A DNA stretch of 64,000 bases, taken from Pagrus major. Lineage: Eukaryota > Chordata > Actinopteri > Spariformes > Sparidae. The position numbers were made by a program, and so were the translations under genes. A model generated the notes under the pieces. That model was not told the DNA's origin, searched no databases, and saw only the letters and a program-made list of their open reading frames with translations. The stretch is taken from the NCBI RefSeq assembly GCF_040436345.1, contig NC_133218.1, forward strand, positions 8,043,539-8,107,538, written 5' to 3'. Positions 1-39,651 of this stretch are shown here, piece after piece (position 1 is the first letter of the stretch; each line of letters begins with the position of its first letter).

Positions 1-3000
1 CACACACACACACACACGAAGATATGAGAGCTCAGCAGCTGCTGCCCAGATATGAAGTGCATTCCTTCAGACTAAATACAGCTTTTATCATAGTGGTTAC
101 CTTCTCAACCCCAATAATCTCATAATGTTACCCAAATAATGTAATGTATGCTAAGCATGCTCATGTGTAGCTTTAACCAAAAAGAAAAGTGTATTGTTGT
201 TTCGCATTTTAATCTGTATTAATGCCATGTACTTTTGAATGTGCACATATTTGTCATTTCTAAACAAACCGTCAGTGTGAAGTGAGAGAAAGAGAGAGAG
301 AGCAGGAGAGGAAGATAAATGGATAAATGAGATAACACATCTGTCTTGATGCTTTTTTTTCCTTGTGCCGAGAAGAAAAACAGGCTACAGCAGAGAATCA
401 AAGTCAGCAGACATGTCAACACTTATATAGAGGAGGAGGGTGAGGGCGAGTGCGTATCTGTATGTGTGTGCGCGTGCACGTCTCGGGAAAAATGCCAAGA
501 AAAATTTACATCTCAGGCAGCCAAGCTCCATACTTTCTCTCACTGCTGCAGAGGATGAGTCACGATGTACAAAGTTAGACTGATACATAGGATCGATACA
601 GGACTAAAAAAGTATGACAAAATGATGATGTTTTGATTTCATAATGACCCATCAAAATTAATTAGATCAAATTAACAAATTACCTCACTTGTTTAAGCAC
701 AACTGCAACACAAATGCTTCAAAAGTCTGTGGTTTATGCAACATTTCTCAGAAAGTATAAGAAACACGCAACAAATTACCTAATCAAGAAATGACAAATA
801 TCCTTATAGTTTGGACTCACTATGCAAGCCTAGGTAAATATCAGCTTTATGCCTTTATTTGATAGCCAGCAGCAAAGAAATGAGAGGAAATGAGGAAAAA
901 GATCAGCAGCTAAATACCAACCGGGGTATGTTTCGTTTCATGGTTGACGCCTTAACCCCAAGGACAACAGGCCCCACCGAATAACTTTTAATCAATCTGC
1001 CAAGGAGGTTATGTTTTCACCCGTGTCCGTTGGTTGGTCGGTTTGTCGGTTTGTCAGCAGGATTACAATAAAATTATTGAATGGATTTCCACAAAACTTG
1101 GACGAAGGATGAGTCTCAGCCCAAAAGAGACCCCATTAACTTCTGGTGCAGATCCGGATAAAGGGACAGATCCAGGGATTTTTCATCACTTTCTTTAACA
1201 TTGCAAGTTAGGGCATTTTTCAACACTTTCATTAATTTGTCAGGGAACAATGCATGGATCTAAAAAATCAGACGCACTTAGGTGGCTGGTATCCATCTAC
1301 ATCTATTCTTTGAGAGGAAATTTGATGCAGGTCCTCGATCTGGTGAGCTTAAAATATGGTTAAGCAGTCATGGGTGGTTTAAATTTAGAGTTTATCGAGT
1401 TTGATATTAGATTAGGTTTGATTAAATTAAAGGGGACTTTTGGGCCAGTCAAGGTCACCCTGCCTTCTTATGCCTGTCAGTTTGGCCAGAGAGACGCCAT
1501 TGTGAAGAGTTATGGTGGCTTCAAACCTCTTACATTTTTATACTGAGGATCTTCTGTGGAGTATTGCTCAACATGCACTGTGAGCTGTGAGGACTACTAC
1601 ATGTGCGAGTGTGTTTGTGTGTATATTTGCCAGATGCAATTTAGAGACGAATTTAGAACGATCAAAGGAAGCAGGATGTATCTAAGTGCAATTTGACTGG
1701 TCAACATGAGATCAGTGGCAGCCTTGCACTGAAGCTGCACCTATTTAAAACTTCAGAGTGGAAGAAGTGTTGAATAGAATGGACACCTGACCTCTACTGT
1801 AACATCTCTTAACATCTCCGACAACATCTGAAGAAGGGAAAGGTAAAACACACTTCTAAACAGACTGTTGGAAGGCTGTGGATTGTCATATTTCGTAGAA
1901 TAAAATCAATACCAATATCTGTCAACTAAGATGAACAAGCAGAGGAGGATTAACAAAACACTAATAACATTAAGAGCATTTTACTTTCAATAGCAAATAT
2001 TCCTTTTTGAATGAATGAGCCAGTGTCATCTGATCAAACACTGACACCGTTTTAATAAATGATGAAACAGTCACCACAGAAAAACAAGGGTACTTTGGTC
2101 TAATCCTTCTGCTAAACTAGTCCTCCCGGAGCCCCTCTGGCAGGAAACCAATGTTCCTTTAAAAGGTGCTCCTATTGTAAGAAGACAGTGGCTTCTAGAC
2201 GCACAATGACACCATGTGACCAGGAGGCAGACAGAACTTTTCCTTCCTGCCCTGAGAAAAGAATCAGACTAATTATTTGTCATTGCCAAACCCACAAGAA
2301 TGTATGCATTTTGCTCCAAAGCAAATGTTTTCTGGGCAGGAAATACACCTCTATGTACTGGATTTGCCACAGTGGCTGCAGGATCACTTGGAGTTTAAGT
2401 CCGTCTTCACACAATCTGGTGGTCACTTAAGTTTCTCATCATGGCTACGGTGCATTAACCGCCTTTCCAGCAGCCACACTCACTTTTGTAATATGATAAC
2501 ACTGGTGCAGTAAGTACAATGTAGCTTATTCAAGTACTCCAAATCTTGTCTTGCAGGTTTAATCATTATAAAGAACAGACAACATAAAGAATATATGCCA
2601 GAATATTTTGGAAGCCGTGAAAGAAATAACATTACTTTGTCCAGTTTTAAATTGATGTCCGCAGGTTTAGAAGGTCATAAGAATTCAGGCTTTAGTGGAC
2701 TGACAGCAAGCCAGTAGCGCAAGGAAACAGAGTTTGAGTGTGACAGTATTTGTGATTATGTGAGGCTTGGAAACGGTATGTGTGCAAGTAGGGACAGAGG
2801 GACTTGTAATCAAATAATGCTGACTGGCAATGCTCGACTCTTAAAGAGCTTCTCTGGTAAGCAGCAACAGCAGGTAGGAGAAAACAGGAGTATGGGCACA
2901 CATGAAAATCCCCACAAATAAACTGTGTGTAATACTCACAACCAGGGTAATAATGCTGTGCCCTTTCAACTCACACAAACCTGTGAGTGCTCTTAAGCAA

Positions 3001-4046
3001 CAACACTGAATGTCAACCAGCTCTGTCTGTGGTTAAACTTGACTAACAGAAACCCCCAGAGGACCACATTGTAATATATCAACAGACAGTCCAACTATGT
3101 CTTGGCTGTGGCTTTCTATAGATCCCCATCCGGTTCACTCCTCAGAGAAACCACCATGCATGACCTGGATTTCACTTCATCTGTTTGTAACTGTGTTTCC
3201 ACTAAATTATTTCATGTTTGCTGTACTTGAAGGCTTACATCTACTTAAAGTTTACCATGTTACAGATAAACTGTATTAATATCCCTGAACCCACTGACCT
3301 GCTTGAGATCCTAACCAGACGTGGCATGAAGGCGAGCCTGTTTGCAGACATGAGCCAGCTGAGCACATACTGTAGACAAAAGTCATTTAATTACAGTAGG
3401 CAACTTTTTAGCTGGCCCTGGAACCAGAAACGTAACTCAGAAGAGAACAGCTGGCTCAAGACAACCCTGTAGTGGTCCCAAATGACAAGGGAGTCCCGAT
3501 GTGGAGTGTTCACTTGAAATGTTCGACTCTCGCGCCGAACCACATTGAAAAAATTGTGGATTTTAATTAAGCCTTGCCTCTAGGGAGATGGGCATGCCCG
3601 ATAGAGGGTGTCTTAAGACGTTTTATGGATAACGAAGAACAACTCCTCAATTCGGCATAAATCTAGTAAACTAAACCATTCTAAGCACAACAAAACAATA
3701 CGTTTTATTACTGGTTCGCCTATTGTTATTCTTAAATACACCGAGCATCGCGATAGAAAGCATTGTAGACTAACTGGAAAAGTTGACATTGTGTTTGATT
3801 AAGTGTTTCTAGGTGAACTCCGTCCATGCCGAAATTGAGAATGGAGGCTTATTATTCAGATAACAGCGTTTATATCAGTTTAGGTAATATGAGCCTTAAC
3901 CGCCGAGTAAAACGCCGCAGCACCGCCGAAATTTTTAAGGAGTTTTCAGTTATTCAGTGTATCACCATACAGAGAAAAGGAAATGTATCGGGCTAGCAGG
4001 ACCGTTTTCAAGACAGCAGTAGTTGGAGCTGCAGGACTTAACTTAC
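1..4046. other. Mostly non-coding stretch, no gene recognised
   Basis: Bases 1-17 are a CA dinucleotide run and about 287-303 is a GA run. A dispersed repeat lies at 1001-1446 (listed separately). The remaining open frames are short, lack splice sites in a consistent frame, and match no family I recognise. If the candidate first exon at 4047-4250 is real, this stretch is the start of that gene's first intron on the minus strand. Confidence 0.5.
1001..1446. repeat. Dispersed repeat common in fish genomes (unclassified short element)
   Basis: The block opens with CAAGGAGGTTATGTTTTCAC and runs through phrases such as GATTTCCACAAAACTTGG, GATCCGGATAAAGGGACAGA and CATGGATCTAAAAAATCAG. I know this wording as a high-copy interspersed sequence in fish. 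I cannot assign it to a transposon superfamily, and no clean terminal repeats are visible here. Boundaries are approximate. Confidence 0.5.
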
Positions 4047-4250
4047 CTTAATATTCCAGTCGAAGAGCCTCCACAGATGTTTCTTTTACCATATATCTAT
4101 TGTCTTGCGGCGCCAGGACACACGGGCACTGACAGTTTTCCCAAAATGTCTCCTCTGTTTCTAATTGGGTTTCAATCCACCGTCAGACAGATTCGCCTTT
4201 TGTCCGGCAGACAGGCGCCATGTTGACACAATGACGCAAGGAACGACGGG
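4047..4250 (-). other. Candidate non-coding first exon and promoter of an unidentified minus-strand gene
   Basis: Reading the minus strand, a good splice donor (TTAAG then GTAAGTTA) ends an exon at 4047. The exon holds only a 12-codon upstream ORF, whose ATG is at 4219-4221, followed by a stop. Upstream sequence around 4225-4250 includes a CRE-like TGCGTCA, and the flank at 3900-4260 has more CpG than its surroundings. This looks like a 5' UTR exon whose coding exons would lie to the left, perhaps beyond the window. I find no coding exon for it within 1-4046. The exon's upstream edge is a guess. Confidence 0.3.
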
Positions 4251-5738
4251 AGTCGCAGTTTACAGAACTTACTGTACTCAGAGAGAGGGGCCACATTTTT
4301 AGGTACACCTGACTCCAGATCAGATTCAATACAGTATCCCTGCAATATTACAAACCTTTATGGGGTTTTATGGAGTTCAGCTTTTGTTGACAGTGCCACA
4401 GAGGTGTTGAGGATATTATTATATTTGTTTCTGACAATAACTTAACAACTATTTTGATCATATAAGCCTTATTTTCTGTTTATTTATTCACAGTGGAAAC
4501 ATTTAGGCGTCACTCATAACACACTCACACACAAGAGTTAACGTTACATGTTACATCTAACCGCGCTCAAAGCTCTTCCAAGTGCCTCGTTCTATACGCA
4601 GAGCTGAAAAACATGGAACCAGACAGTGGAGAGTGTTTGCTCCTGTGATCTTTAAGTAATTGGAACCACTAAGTCAAGGTTTCTTCGTGTTCGTTAGTGA
4701 GTGCACCAAATCAAACAGACAACCTATATAACCCACACAAAACCCTGTGCACAGGCTTGGGGTTATGTTTAGGGTTCTTTTAAAACGACTGCCACAACAG
4801 CATGAAGGGTCATTTGGGTAATTTGAGGGTATTTGGACTGGGTCACTTGGGACTGCTCTGATGTGACTTTCCATTAGCAACTTTCAAAAAAGGGAATATC
4901 AGCACTCAGAACAAGAGGCGCAGGGGCTGTTAACCTACCTGTGACTTTTCCAGTTCTGAACACAGGGTCTTGAAACTCTTTTACGAATGCCACTGATGTG
5001 CCAGGACCAAAAGTAACTTAGGTATGATCAGTTGTGCTCGTGCTCACTGTACTCAGAGTCCTGTGGGTTTGTATTCTAGCTGCCTAGTCAGTGACTAGTA
5101 AACAGCTGACAGACAAAAGGAATATAATTATCCCCTTGGTAGGTTAGAGAACATGCAATAATGTGAGTTCTGACTTATCAAGACTGAGAACCACTGCTGT
5201 ATGCAAGAAAAAGTGTGGTAAATTATTAACAGACTATACTGTCTGTGTGTATGATACAACATGGTCTTTGGTCTATCCGTTTTATTAAGCTATATTCTTC
5301 CATTTATCATGGATGAACGCTGACTCCAGGGAGATATTCAGGGACAAACACTTAATGCTGAATCAGCATATGTTGAACAATTTTTTGAACAATGAAACTT
5401 GCTGCAGAGCATTTTTGATTTGAGTCGTGGTGTATTCTTGCAGGATTTCAAGTAAACTCAGTAACATACTGATCTGACGTCTAGACACATTTACTGTACT
5501 TGTCTCACTGCTTTTAATTTGATAATTTGGGGTCCTCCGGTGTGTCTAAAAAATAAAAATAATGATAATATAGCCAATGGAAACCATACGCTTCGTGCGA
5601 TTAAGTATACTGTTGCTCGTTCATTATGTTCATTATGTTCATTATGCAGAACAAGGAGGGTTATAAATCCTGTCACAAGACGTAAGGAAACAGTTAACAC
5701 CACTACTGGACAATGATCACATAACAACATGTGGGTAT
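4251..5738. other. Intergenic, nothing recognised
   Basis: AT-rich spacer between the candidate first exon and the TDP1 poly(A) signal. A short tandem of a roughly 10-base unit (TTCATTATG) sits at about 5618-5648. No splice-consistent coding frame or RNA gene is seen. Confidence 0.5.
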
Positions 5739-5744
5739 TTTATT
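5739..5744 (-). terminator. TDP1 polyadenylation signal
   Basis: AATAAA on the minus strand about 150 bases past the TDP1 stop codon. It is the first canonical hexamer downstream, implying a short 3' UTR. Confidence 0.6.
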
Positions 5745-5893
5745 GGTAGAAATCATGTGAGTCTACACTACAGTATAAAATATAAAAATAATTTTTACTG
5801 ACGACTAGCACCTAGACATAGTCCTGACAGTTACAAACAGCAGTTTTAAAGTAATAGAAAGGTGTGTGTGTATGAGTGTGCATGTGTGTGTTT

Positions 5894-13200
<7,307 letters not shown>

Positions 13201-13322
13201 GCCTGAGCAGAGACACAAAGAGTTCAAAGGTCAGCTGAGCAAGGCTGAAGTAAAGCTGCTGGTCAGTCATGCAGGATGTTACCAGCCTGGACTGACAGAC
13301 TGGCTGTGCTACAGCATTTAAC

Positions 13323-13352
13323 AAGCCAAGCACAACATACCTGCTTTGACAC
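13323..13352. repeat. 30-bp direct repeat, left copy
   Basis: Identical to 13783-13812. Both begin AAGCCAAGCACAACATACCT and end GACAC. The pair brackets the 13356-13781 repeat copy, as a target-site duplication would, but 30 bases is unusually long for one. Confidence 0.95.
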
Positions 13353-13355
13353 TGT

Positions 13356-13781
13356 CTTACCGTCAGGTACTGTAAAAGTAGCTTGCCACTTGACTTTATT
13401 CATTTTCTCATCACTAACAGCAACCATGCTGGTGCCAAATGATTATCAGTGCCAAAGTACAAGGAAAATGCTGAAGGATATTTCTTATCTATTTATAATG
13501 GTCTTTTGTCTTATCTTACTCTGGAGAGTAATGTCGTGAGTAGAGTGCGTACGTTCTATACCTTAACATACAGCCAGAGGAGATGATGCAAGACTGTTGC
13601 TTTACATAAGATGAGTGAGGCAGTAACATACATGACCACAGGGTGGTACGAGAGTAGCAGAGAGTTTTAGCTGTCACAGAATAGTGTGTTAGAGGAGGAA
13701 AAAGGAAGATAATGAAGTATGTGCACACACATCACACACAGGTGCATGATACAACATATTCGAGGGCACCATGAGGTGACC
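13356..13781. repeat. 425-bp dispersed repeat, copy 1
   Basis: Nearly base-for-base the same as 15638-16061 in the same orientation. It opens CTTACCGTCAGGTACTGTAA and closes GGGCACCATGAGGTGACC. No terminal inverted repeat and no poly(A) tail are visible, so I cannot name its class. Short open frames inside both copies match each other only because the DNA does. Confidence 0.85.
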
Positions 13782-13782
13782 A

Positions 13783-13812
13783 AAGCCAAGCACAACATAC
13801 CTGCTTTGACAC
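13783..13812. repeat. 30-bp direct repeat, right copy
   Basis: Exact match of 13323-13352, lying immediately after copy 1 of the 425-bp repeat. Confidence 0.95.
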
Positions 13813-13964
13813 CCCACCAGCTATGAGGTTTGTTGTTGTTGGAGGACAGAGACAACTTATTCAACCAATCTATGGATTAACAATTGTTTATAACAGGAAC
13901 CTAGTAGAGACAGATTTCATTGTAAGAGGATATGGATGTTTGCAACTGAAAACAATCTAGGCTA

Positions 13965-14458
13965 GAGGAAAGACTGATTATCGGGGCCAATATTCAGCAT
14001 TTTTCCAATAATCTGTATCTGTGTTTTTGTGTCTGTTCAACAATAAGATGAATTAATGTCTCTGATGCAGCATCTTTTCTTGTCTGTGGTCACACTCAAT
14101 GCCCTGCCTTCAACAACATCTGATTAGTTACATGTCAGAAGTATATTATGTATAGTATAATAGCCTATCAACGCTGCATAATCTGACTATGCAAAGTAAC
14201 TAGTAACTAAAGTTAACAGATAAATATAAAGTAGCAGAAAATGCAAACACTCAAGAAAAGTATCTCAAAACTGTACTTAAGTAAAGTACTTGAGAAAAAT
14301 TGTACTTAGTTACATTCCATTACTGTTTACTCTAAACTTTTACACCAATTTTTATATATTTTATATATTCTTACAAATATTGGTTATTGGTCTCCTTGAT
14401 TACTAATCATCGGTATCAACCCTAAAGAAACATATCGGTCAATCCCTAATCTAGACAG
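13965..14458. mobile_element. Composite remnant of fish MITE-like elements
   Basis: The outer ends resemble inverted repeats: CTAGAGGAAAGACTGATTAT at the left, and the reverse complement of GGTCAATCCCTAATCTAG at the right. The middle contains a phrase (CTTAAGTAAAGTACTTGAG ... TGTACTTAGTTACATTCCAT) that I know from another high-copy fish element, suggesting nesting. Boundaries are approximate and there is no coding content. Confidence 0.4.
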
Positions 14459-14776
14459 TTTAGGCTGTATAGTCAAATAATAACAATAACACTGGAATTT
14501 TATATAAGATGACATGTGTGAACATCTATTAAACACGTGTATAAGCACATATCTGCAAAACATGATTATAGGAAATAGTTTAAAAACATGCAAAATGTGA
14601 AAATACGATTTAAAAATTGTAATGCAATAAAAATGTGATATTTAAAGATTAGCATTACATTAAGTCAATGCCAAAACAATACAAGCAAAGCAGACCGTGC
14701 AAGGTCTGCCACTGACAACAGTAAACGCTGAGCTGATAGCACACTGATGACTCAGTGACGGTGCGGATTGTTTTAC

Positions 14777-14990
14777 CGGGTCAGATCAGCGAGCAGCACC
14801 ACAGGTCCACGATGCTGATGCAGGAACTCTTATCAACCCACCGCTAAACAAACTTCACAACAAAACATCTGCATGAAACAAACCACAGTGCAGGAGGTGC
14901 ACACAGAACACGTGTCCGAGTGGAAACATCTTTTCCGCCTTTTTCAGTTCAGTTCCGCCACAACGACGAGATCCGAAGCAAGCCGCTAGT
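14777..14990 (-). promoter_or_regulatory. Probable TDP1 non-coding first exon and promoter region
   Basis: On the minus strand a possible donor (CTGACCCG then GTAAAAC) ends an exon at 14777. The sequence above it is the only relatively CpG-containing block upstream of the TDP1 start codon exon, which itself begins with a splice acceptor. No core promoter motif is clear. The assignment rests on position and the donor only. Confidence 0.3.
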
Positions 14991-15175
14991 TAGTTTAGGA
15001 GAAGAAATTAAAAAACTCAGAATTGTATTATTTACAATATTAACGAGGTAATAATACAAACTCAGGCATGTTTGTGTTTTTCGTAAGTGAATAAACAAGC
15101 TGTTCTTAGAGGATAATAAGGTCCCAGACCACTGTTTGAAGCTAGAAAGGTGGCAGGGTCCGCCAAATATAAACA
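14991..15175. mobile_element. Truncated second copy of the 8139-8518 element
   Basis: Shares a long run with 8156-8335, including GAGAAGAAATT, ATAATACAAACTCAG, AATAAACAAGCTGTTCT and GCTAGAAAGGTGGCAGGGTC. Both terminal repeats are missing. It abuts the probable TDP1 promoter region. Confidence 0.8.
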
Positions 15176-15637
15176 AATCAGTTAATTAGATTATATTAAT
15201 GCTTTGGTGATGTTTAACACAAATTAATTCGTTTTTGTTATTGTATTGATTAGCCTATTGTGGGTTTTTTTATCAGCTTATTCGTTATTTTGTCTATGTA
15301 TGTGTTATCTTATTCTATTGTGCCTATCTTGTTATTCCAGACATTGTAAATCATAAATTACAGTTGGCCTGAAATAATATAAGGCTATTGTTACAAAGCA
15401 CCAGGGATACATGGATAACAGGAGGCCCAGATGTGGTTGAGAACTGCTGTGAGGAAGAAATTCAGAGGTCATGCACAGTACAGGACACACAGCACAGTCC
15501 TTGAAAATGTCAAACTCCACGCTGGACCAGAGAGGCAGATAATAACTGTCTGCAAATGTAATTATTTTATATCCAACTGGACAATCAAAACTCTGCTTTG
15601 CATCACAAAGGGCTCAAAAATATATATTGTTCAGGAT

Positions 15638-16061
15638 CTTACCATCAGGTACTGTAAAAGTAGCTTGCCACTTGACTTTATTCATTTTCTTATCACTAAC
15701 AGCAACCATGCATGTGCCAAATGATTATCAGTGCCAAAGTACAAGGAAAATGCTGAAGGATATTTCTTATCTATTTATAATGGTCTTCTGTCTTATCTTA
15801 CTTTGGAGAGTAATGTCGTGGGTAGAGTGCCTACGTTCTATACCTTAACATACAGCCAGAGGAGATGATGCAAGACTGTTGCTTTACATAAGATGAGTGA
15901 GGCAATAACACACGACCACAGGGTGGTACGAGAGTAGCAGAGAGTTTTCACTGTCACAGAGTAGTGTGTTACAGGAGGAAAAAGGAAGATAATAAAGTAT
16001 GTGCACACACATCACACACAGGTGCATCATACAACATGTTCAAGGGCACCACCAGGTGACC
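15638..16061. repeat. 425-bp dispersed repeat, copy 2
   Basis: Same-orientation partner of 13356-13781, differing by scattered substitutions and small indels. Its flanks are unrelated to those of copy 1, so the two copies are not parts of one larger tandem duplication. Confidence 0.85.
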
Positions 16062-17050
16062 GATGCTCCCTGGATGTGTATGAGTGGTGCTATGAGAAAA
16101 ATAATACTAGTATAAACACTTTTTTCTGAAAAGAAATGTGGTGTCTTACTCCAAATGTTGTTTTTCATGAATAACAGAGATATTGACTGTAATTTAGCCT
16201 CCACAGTCAGCCACGATAATGATTTATGAATCTCACACACATCAGCATGGAAAGAACAGTGAAGAGCTTTTGTTGTATTGATGTTCTGAAATATGGCTGA
16301 ACTGTCACAAAGCTAGATTATAGAATTTAAACCTGTATTTGTACCTGAATTTAAACTAGAGCAGAGAAATGTCCTAAGGGAGGAGAAGTAAATGAACAGG
16401 GGCAACCTACAACGTCTCTCACAGCTGTGAGTGGCCATACTTTCAAAGTGCTGTACAGGACGAGGACAAAAGGAGGACAGTGATGAGAAGCTTTAGCTCA
16501 GACTGTCTGGCATTCACAGCATAATGTAGTTTATGTCCAGGCATAGCCTAGGCTGGCTATCTTTAAAGATTTAGTGGTGGCCATTTTGTTTCAAAAACAT
16601 GGGAAATATTCAAGACTGGATTTCTAACCAGGCAAATGGCAACCAGTGCCCCCGCTGGTACCGGGCCCCTGTTTGCCAAGTGGCTTGTGCTACCTTAATG
16701 GAAAATGTGTTTAGTAAATAAGCTAAACTGTGCTTAAGATGTCGACCTGTCATTAGGGTGTCTCTCTGCCAAATTCCAGTTTCAAGAACCTCATTTTAAA
16801 AAAGTTTTTCCCTTCATGTTATCTGTCTGTCTGTTTACACTCCCGTCCAGTTGGTGGCAGTATTGCACCAGCACGTTGTTGGTTCGCAGTCTCAAAAACA
16901 AAAGAAGATCCATCTCGTCTCCTCACGCTGTGCGGCTTCTTCACTGGGGTGCTCGGTGTGCAGAGTAGTCTTGGCTGTTCGCTGACTCCTGTTGGGTCTC
17001 TGAAATAGTGAGAAGGCTTCACCACCTGTGTGGAAGAAGGATTTCACAAT

Positions 17051-37524
<20,474 letters not shown>

Positions 37525-39651
37525 AGACCTGCCCTGCTAGAGCACAAGGATGAACATCGTAGTGAAAAAGGGCTCCAATACCTTTTCTCATCTGTTTCTT
37601 GTTGTCTGATCTGTTGTGGGTGTCAAGTTTAATATGGGTGTGGAGGTGACTGGACTGTGGGAGTAGGGATGTTTTTCTTTTTTTTCTAACACATGTTAAC
37701 ATTGTTATAATGCATCAGATGAAAGTTGAGGTGAAAGAAACCATTTTCTTCTTCCGTTACTTTTATATTCCGTCATGAAAATGTCCGTAGTGCTGCTTAC
37801 TTTGTGAAGGCCATGTCAAAACTCACTTTCCAGCACTGCTTTGTATTAGGATGTGAAATGCCACCAGAAACCAGGCAAGTATTACATCTTTGCTATGTCT
37901 GGCAGGTAATGAGTCCTTTCAAAACATGGAAAATAAAATGGTAATAGCAGCTGGTTCTAACATGGAAACCACTTCTGAATTAATAATTTTTTTTACTCCC
38001 TGCTCTGAAGAAAAAAAATCTGATTTACTTATTTTTAGTTAAAGTTTCTGTCAGTTAGGAATTGAGTTGGTTTGGGCCTTTTGAAATCTGGAAACCTCCA
38101 AAAAACAAAAATCGATAAAAGAAATGTCTGGGGATAAAGTACTCTTTGCCTGCTGGTAGTCCCATCTCTGGCAGCCAAACTGTCTCAGGAACTCTGCAGG
38201 TCCTCAGGCTTGTAGTTGGTATGTTGTTGTCAGCCCTCCTCTCTCTGTATGATTGGTGGCTCATGGTTCACAGCTTAATACTAATTCCTCGGAGCCAACT
38301 GTTGATGGCTTTGATGAGCTGTATATGGTTAATAGCCTGTAATATAGCCTTCTGTCACTTCTCTCCCATTAAAGAACTCTCCGACTTATAATAAAGTCCT
38401 TTCCATGGCCAACTGTCTTGTGTTGTTTCTGATCTGGATCAAGATGGGTGGAGAAACTAAAACTACAACTGGGGCAATCGTTGGCCAGTTTGGAGCGTAA
38501 TGTCACAGAAAAAAGAATATGCATTACATCGGTATGACTACTAAGGCTTTCAATGTACATGTGGCATTGGAATTACTACTTTTATTACTATTATTACTCT
38601 TTTAACACATAGTATTGACACACTATAACCGAACTACACTACCAGGGTGGGGCATCATACTGAACATTGTGATATGACTTAATACAGTGTTATTGTAATT
38701 GAATACATCAGGTGTAACTAATAAACTAGTAACAGTACGCAGGGTGCATCACGCGTTGTGCAGCAAGATTCCTTAGTTACATAATACTGAGCATAGTATT
38801 TCCAAAAGAAAAAAAAATGGCTTCCTGTCTTTATTTTCAAAATAAAACTTTGGATGTGTTGAGGTTTTACTTGCACTCCGGTTAAAGTGCGGTGCAAAAA
38901 CATCTTTTCCCAACATGTCCTCGTGAGCAATCACTTCCGAAAACTGATAAGATTCTTTGAAGTGGATGCATTTCAAAATTACAGTCTGAAAACAGGAAAA
39001 AGCAGATAAAATGATGGTGGTCTTGTCCCTTAAGTCTAACCTAATTATATAGAAGTGTTTGAGGATGGATGTAAGATGTTGAATCTTAATCTTCAAATTA
39101 TGCCCAACCATTGGTGTCAAGATAATTGCCCCATCAGGCTTAGATTTTTAGATTTCAACCCACAGTGTAGCATTCGCAGCATATCACAGTACATCCTTAA
39201 TGATGCTGGATGTTGGTGGTAGCCTTATGAAGGCATTCTGATCAGTCACCATAGAAAGTAAAGCGTCCTCATGGTGGCAGACTGATTAAATCTATTTGTG
39301 TTTATATTGCTGTTTGTTATTATGATCATCTTTAGTGGATTTATTCTACCTATATCTTATTCTCTGTTCTTGCTGCTGAAATATTTTTCCAAATAGATCA
39401 TAAAAGCTTAATGAAATTCAATCCACAAATTAATAACCAGGCAATTGTATATGCAACATCAAATCAGTCTGAATAGTAAAGGGGTCAGCAGTGTTGTCTT
39501 GAAATAGTTACATTCAAAATATTATCAATGCGCCTTTATTTTGAAAAGCCAGCACCGGAAGTCTCATGTAAGACTCCCTCGGTTGAGTCCCACTCCCTGT
39601 CAGTCCACCCGGCCCAGTCGCGGTCCTGCTTTGTACTGTCTGTAGGCAAAA
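37525..39651. other. EPRS1 3' UTR and EPRS1-GLO1 spacer
   Basis: Holds the EPRS1 3' UTR with candidate poly(A) signals at 37932-37937 and 38390-38395, then AT-rich spacer, then the GLO1 promoter and 5' UTR near 39540-39651. Nothing else is recognised. Confidence 0.6.
38390..38395 (+). terminator. EPRS1 polyadenylation signal (best candidate)
   Basis: AATAAA followed within 30 bases by a GT-rich tract (TGTCTTGTGTTGTTTCTG), the usual downstream element. An earlier AATAAA at 37932-37937 is an alternative that would give a shorter 3' UTR. Confidence 0.55.

Larger units (their letters stand above)
13201..17050. other. TDP1-EPRS1 head-to-head spacer with both promoters
   Basis: The spacer holds the TDP1 5' non-coding region, two copies of a 425-bp repeat, remnants of dispersed elements, and the EPRS1 promoter just upstream of 17051. 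Genes on both sides point away from this region. The promoters are too far apart (about 2 kb) to look like one compact bidirectional promoter. Confidence 0.5.

Noticed and set aside
3983-4051. Short plus-strand frame resembling a mitochondrial presequence (MYRASRTVFKTAVVGAAG)
   Set aside because: It hits a stop after 22 codons with no splice donor, and overlaps the better-supported minus-strand donor at 4046.
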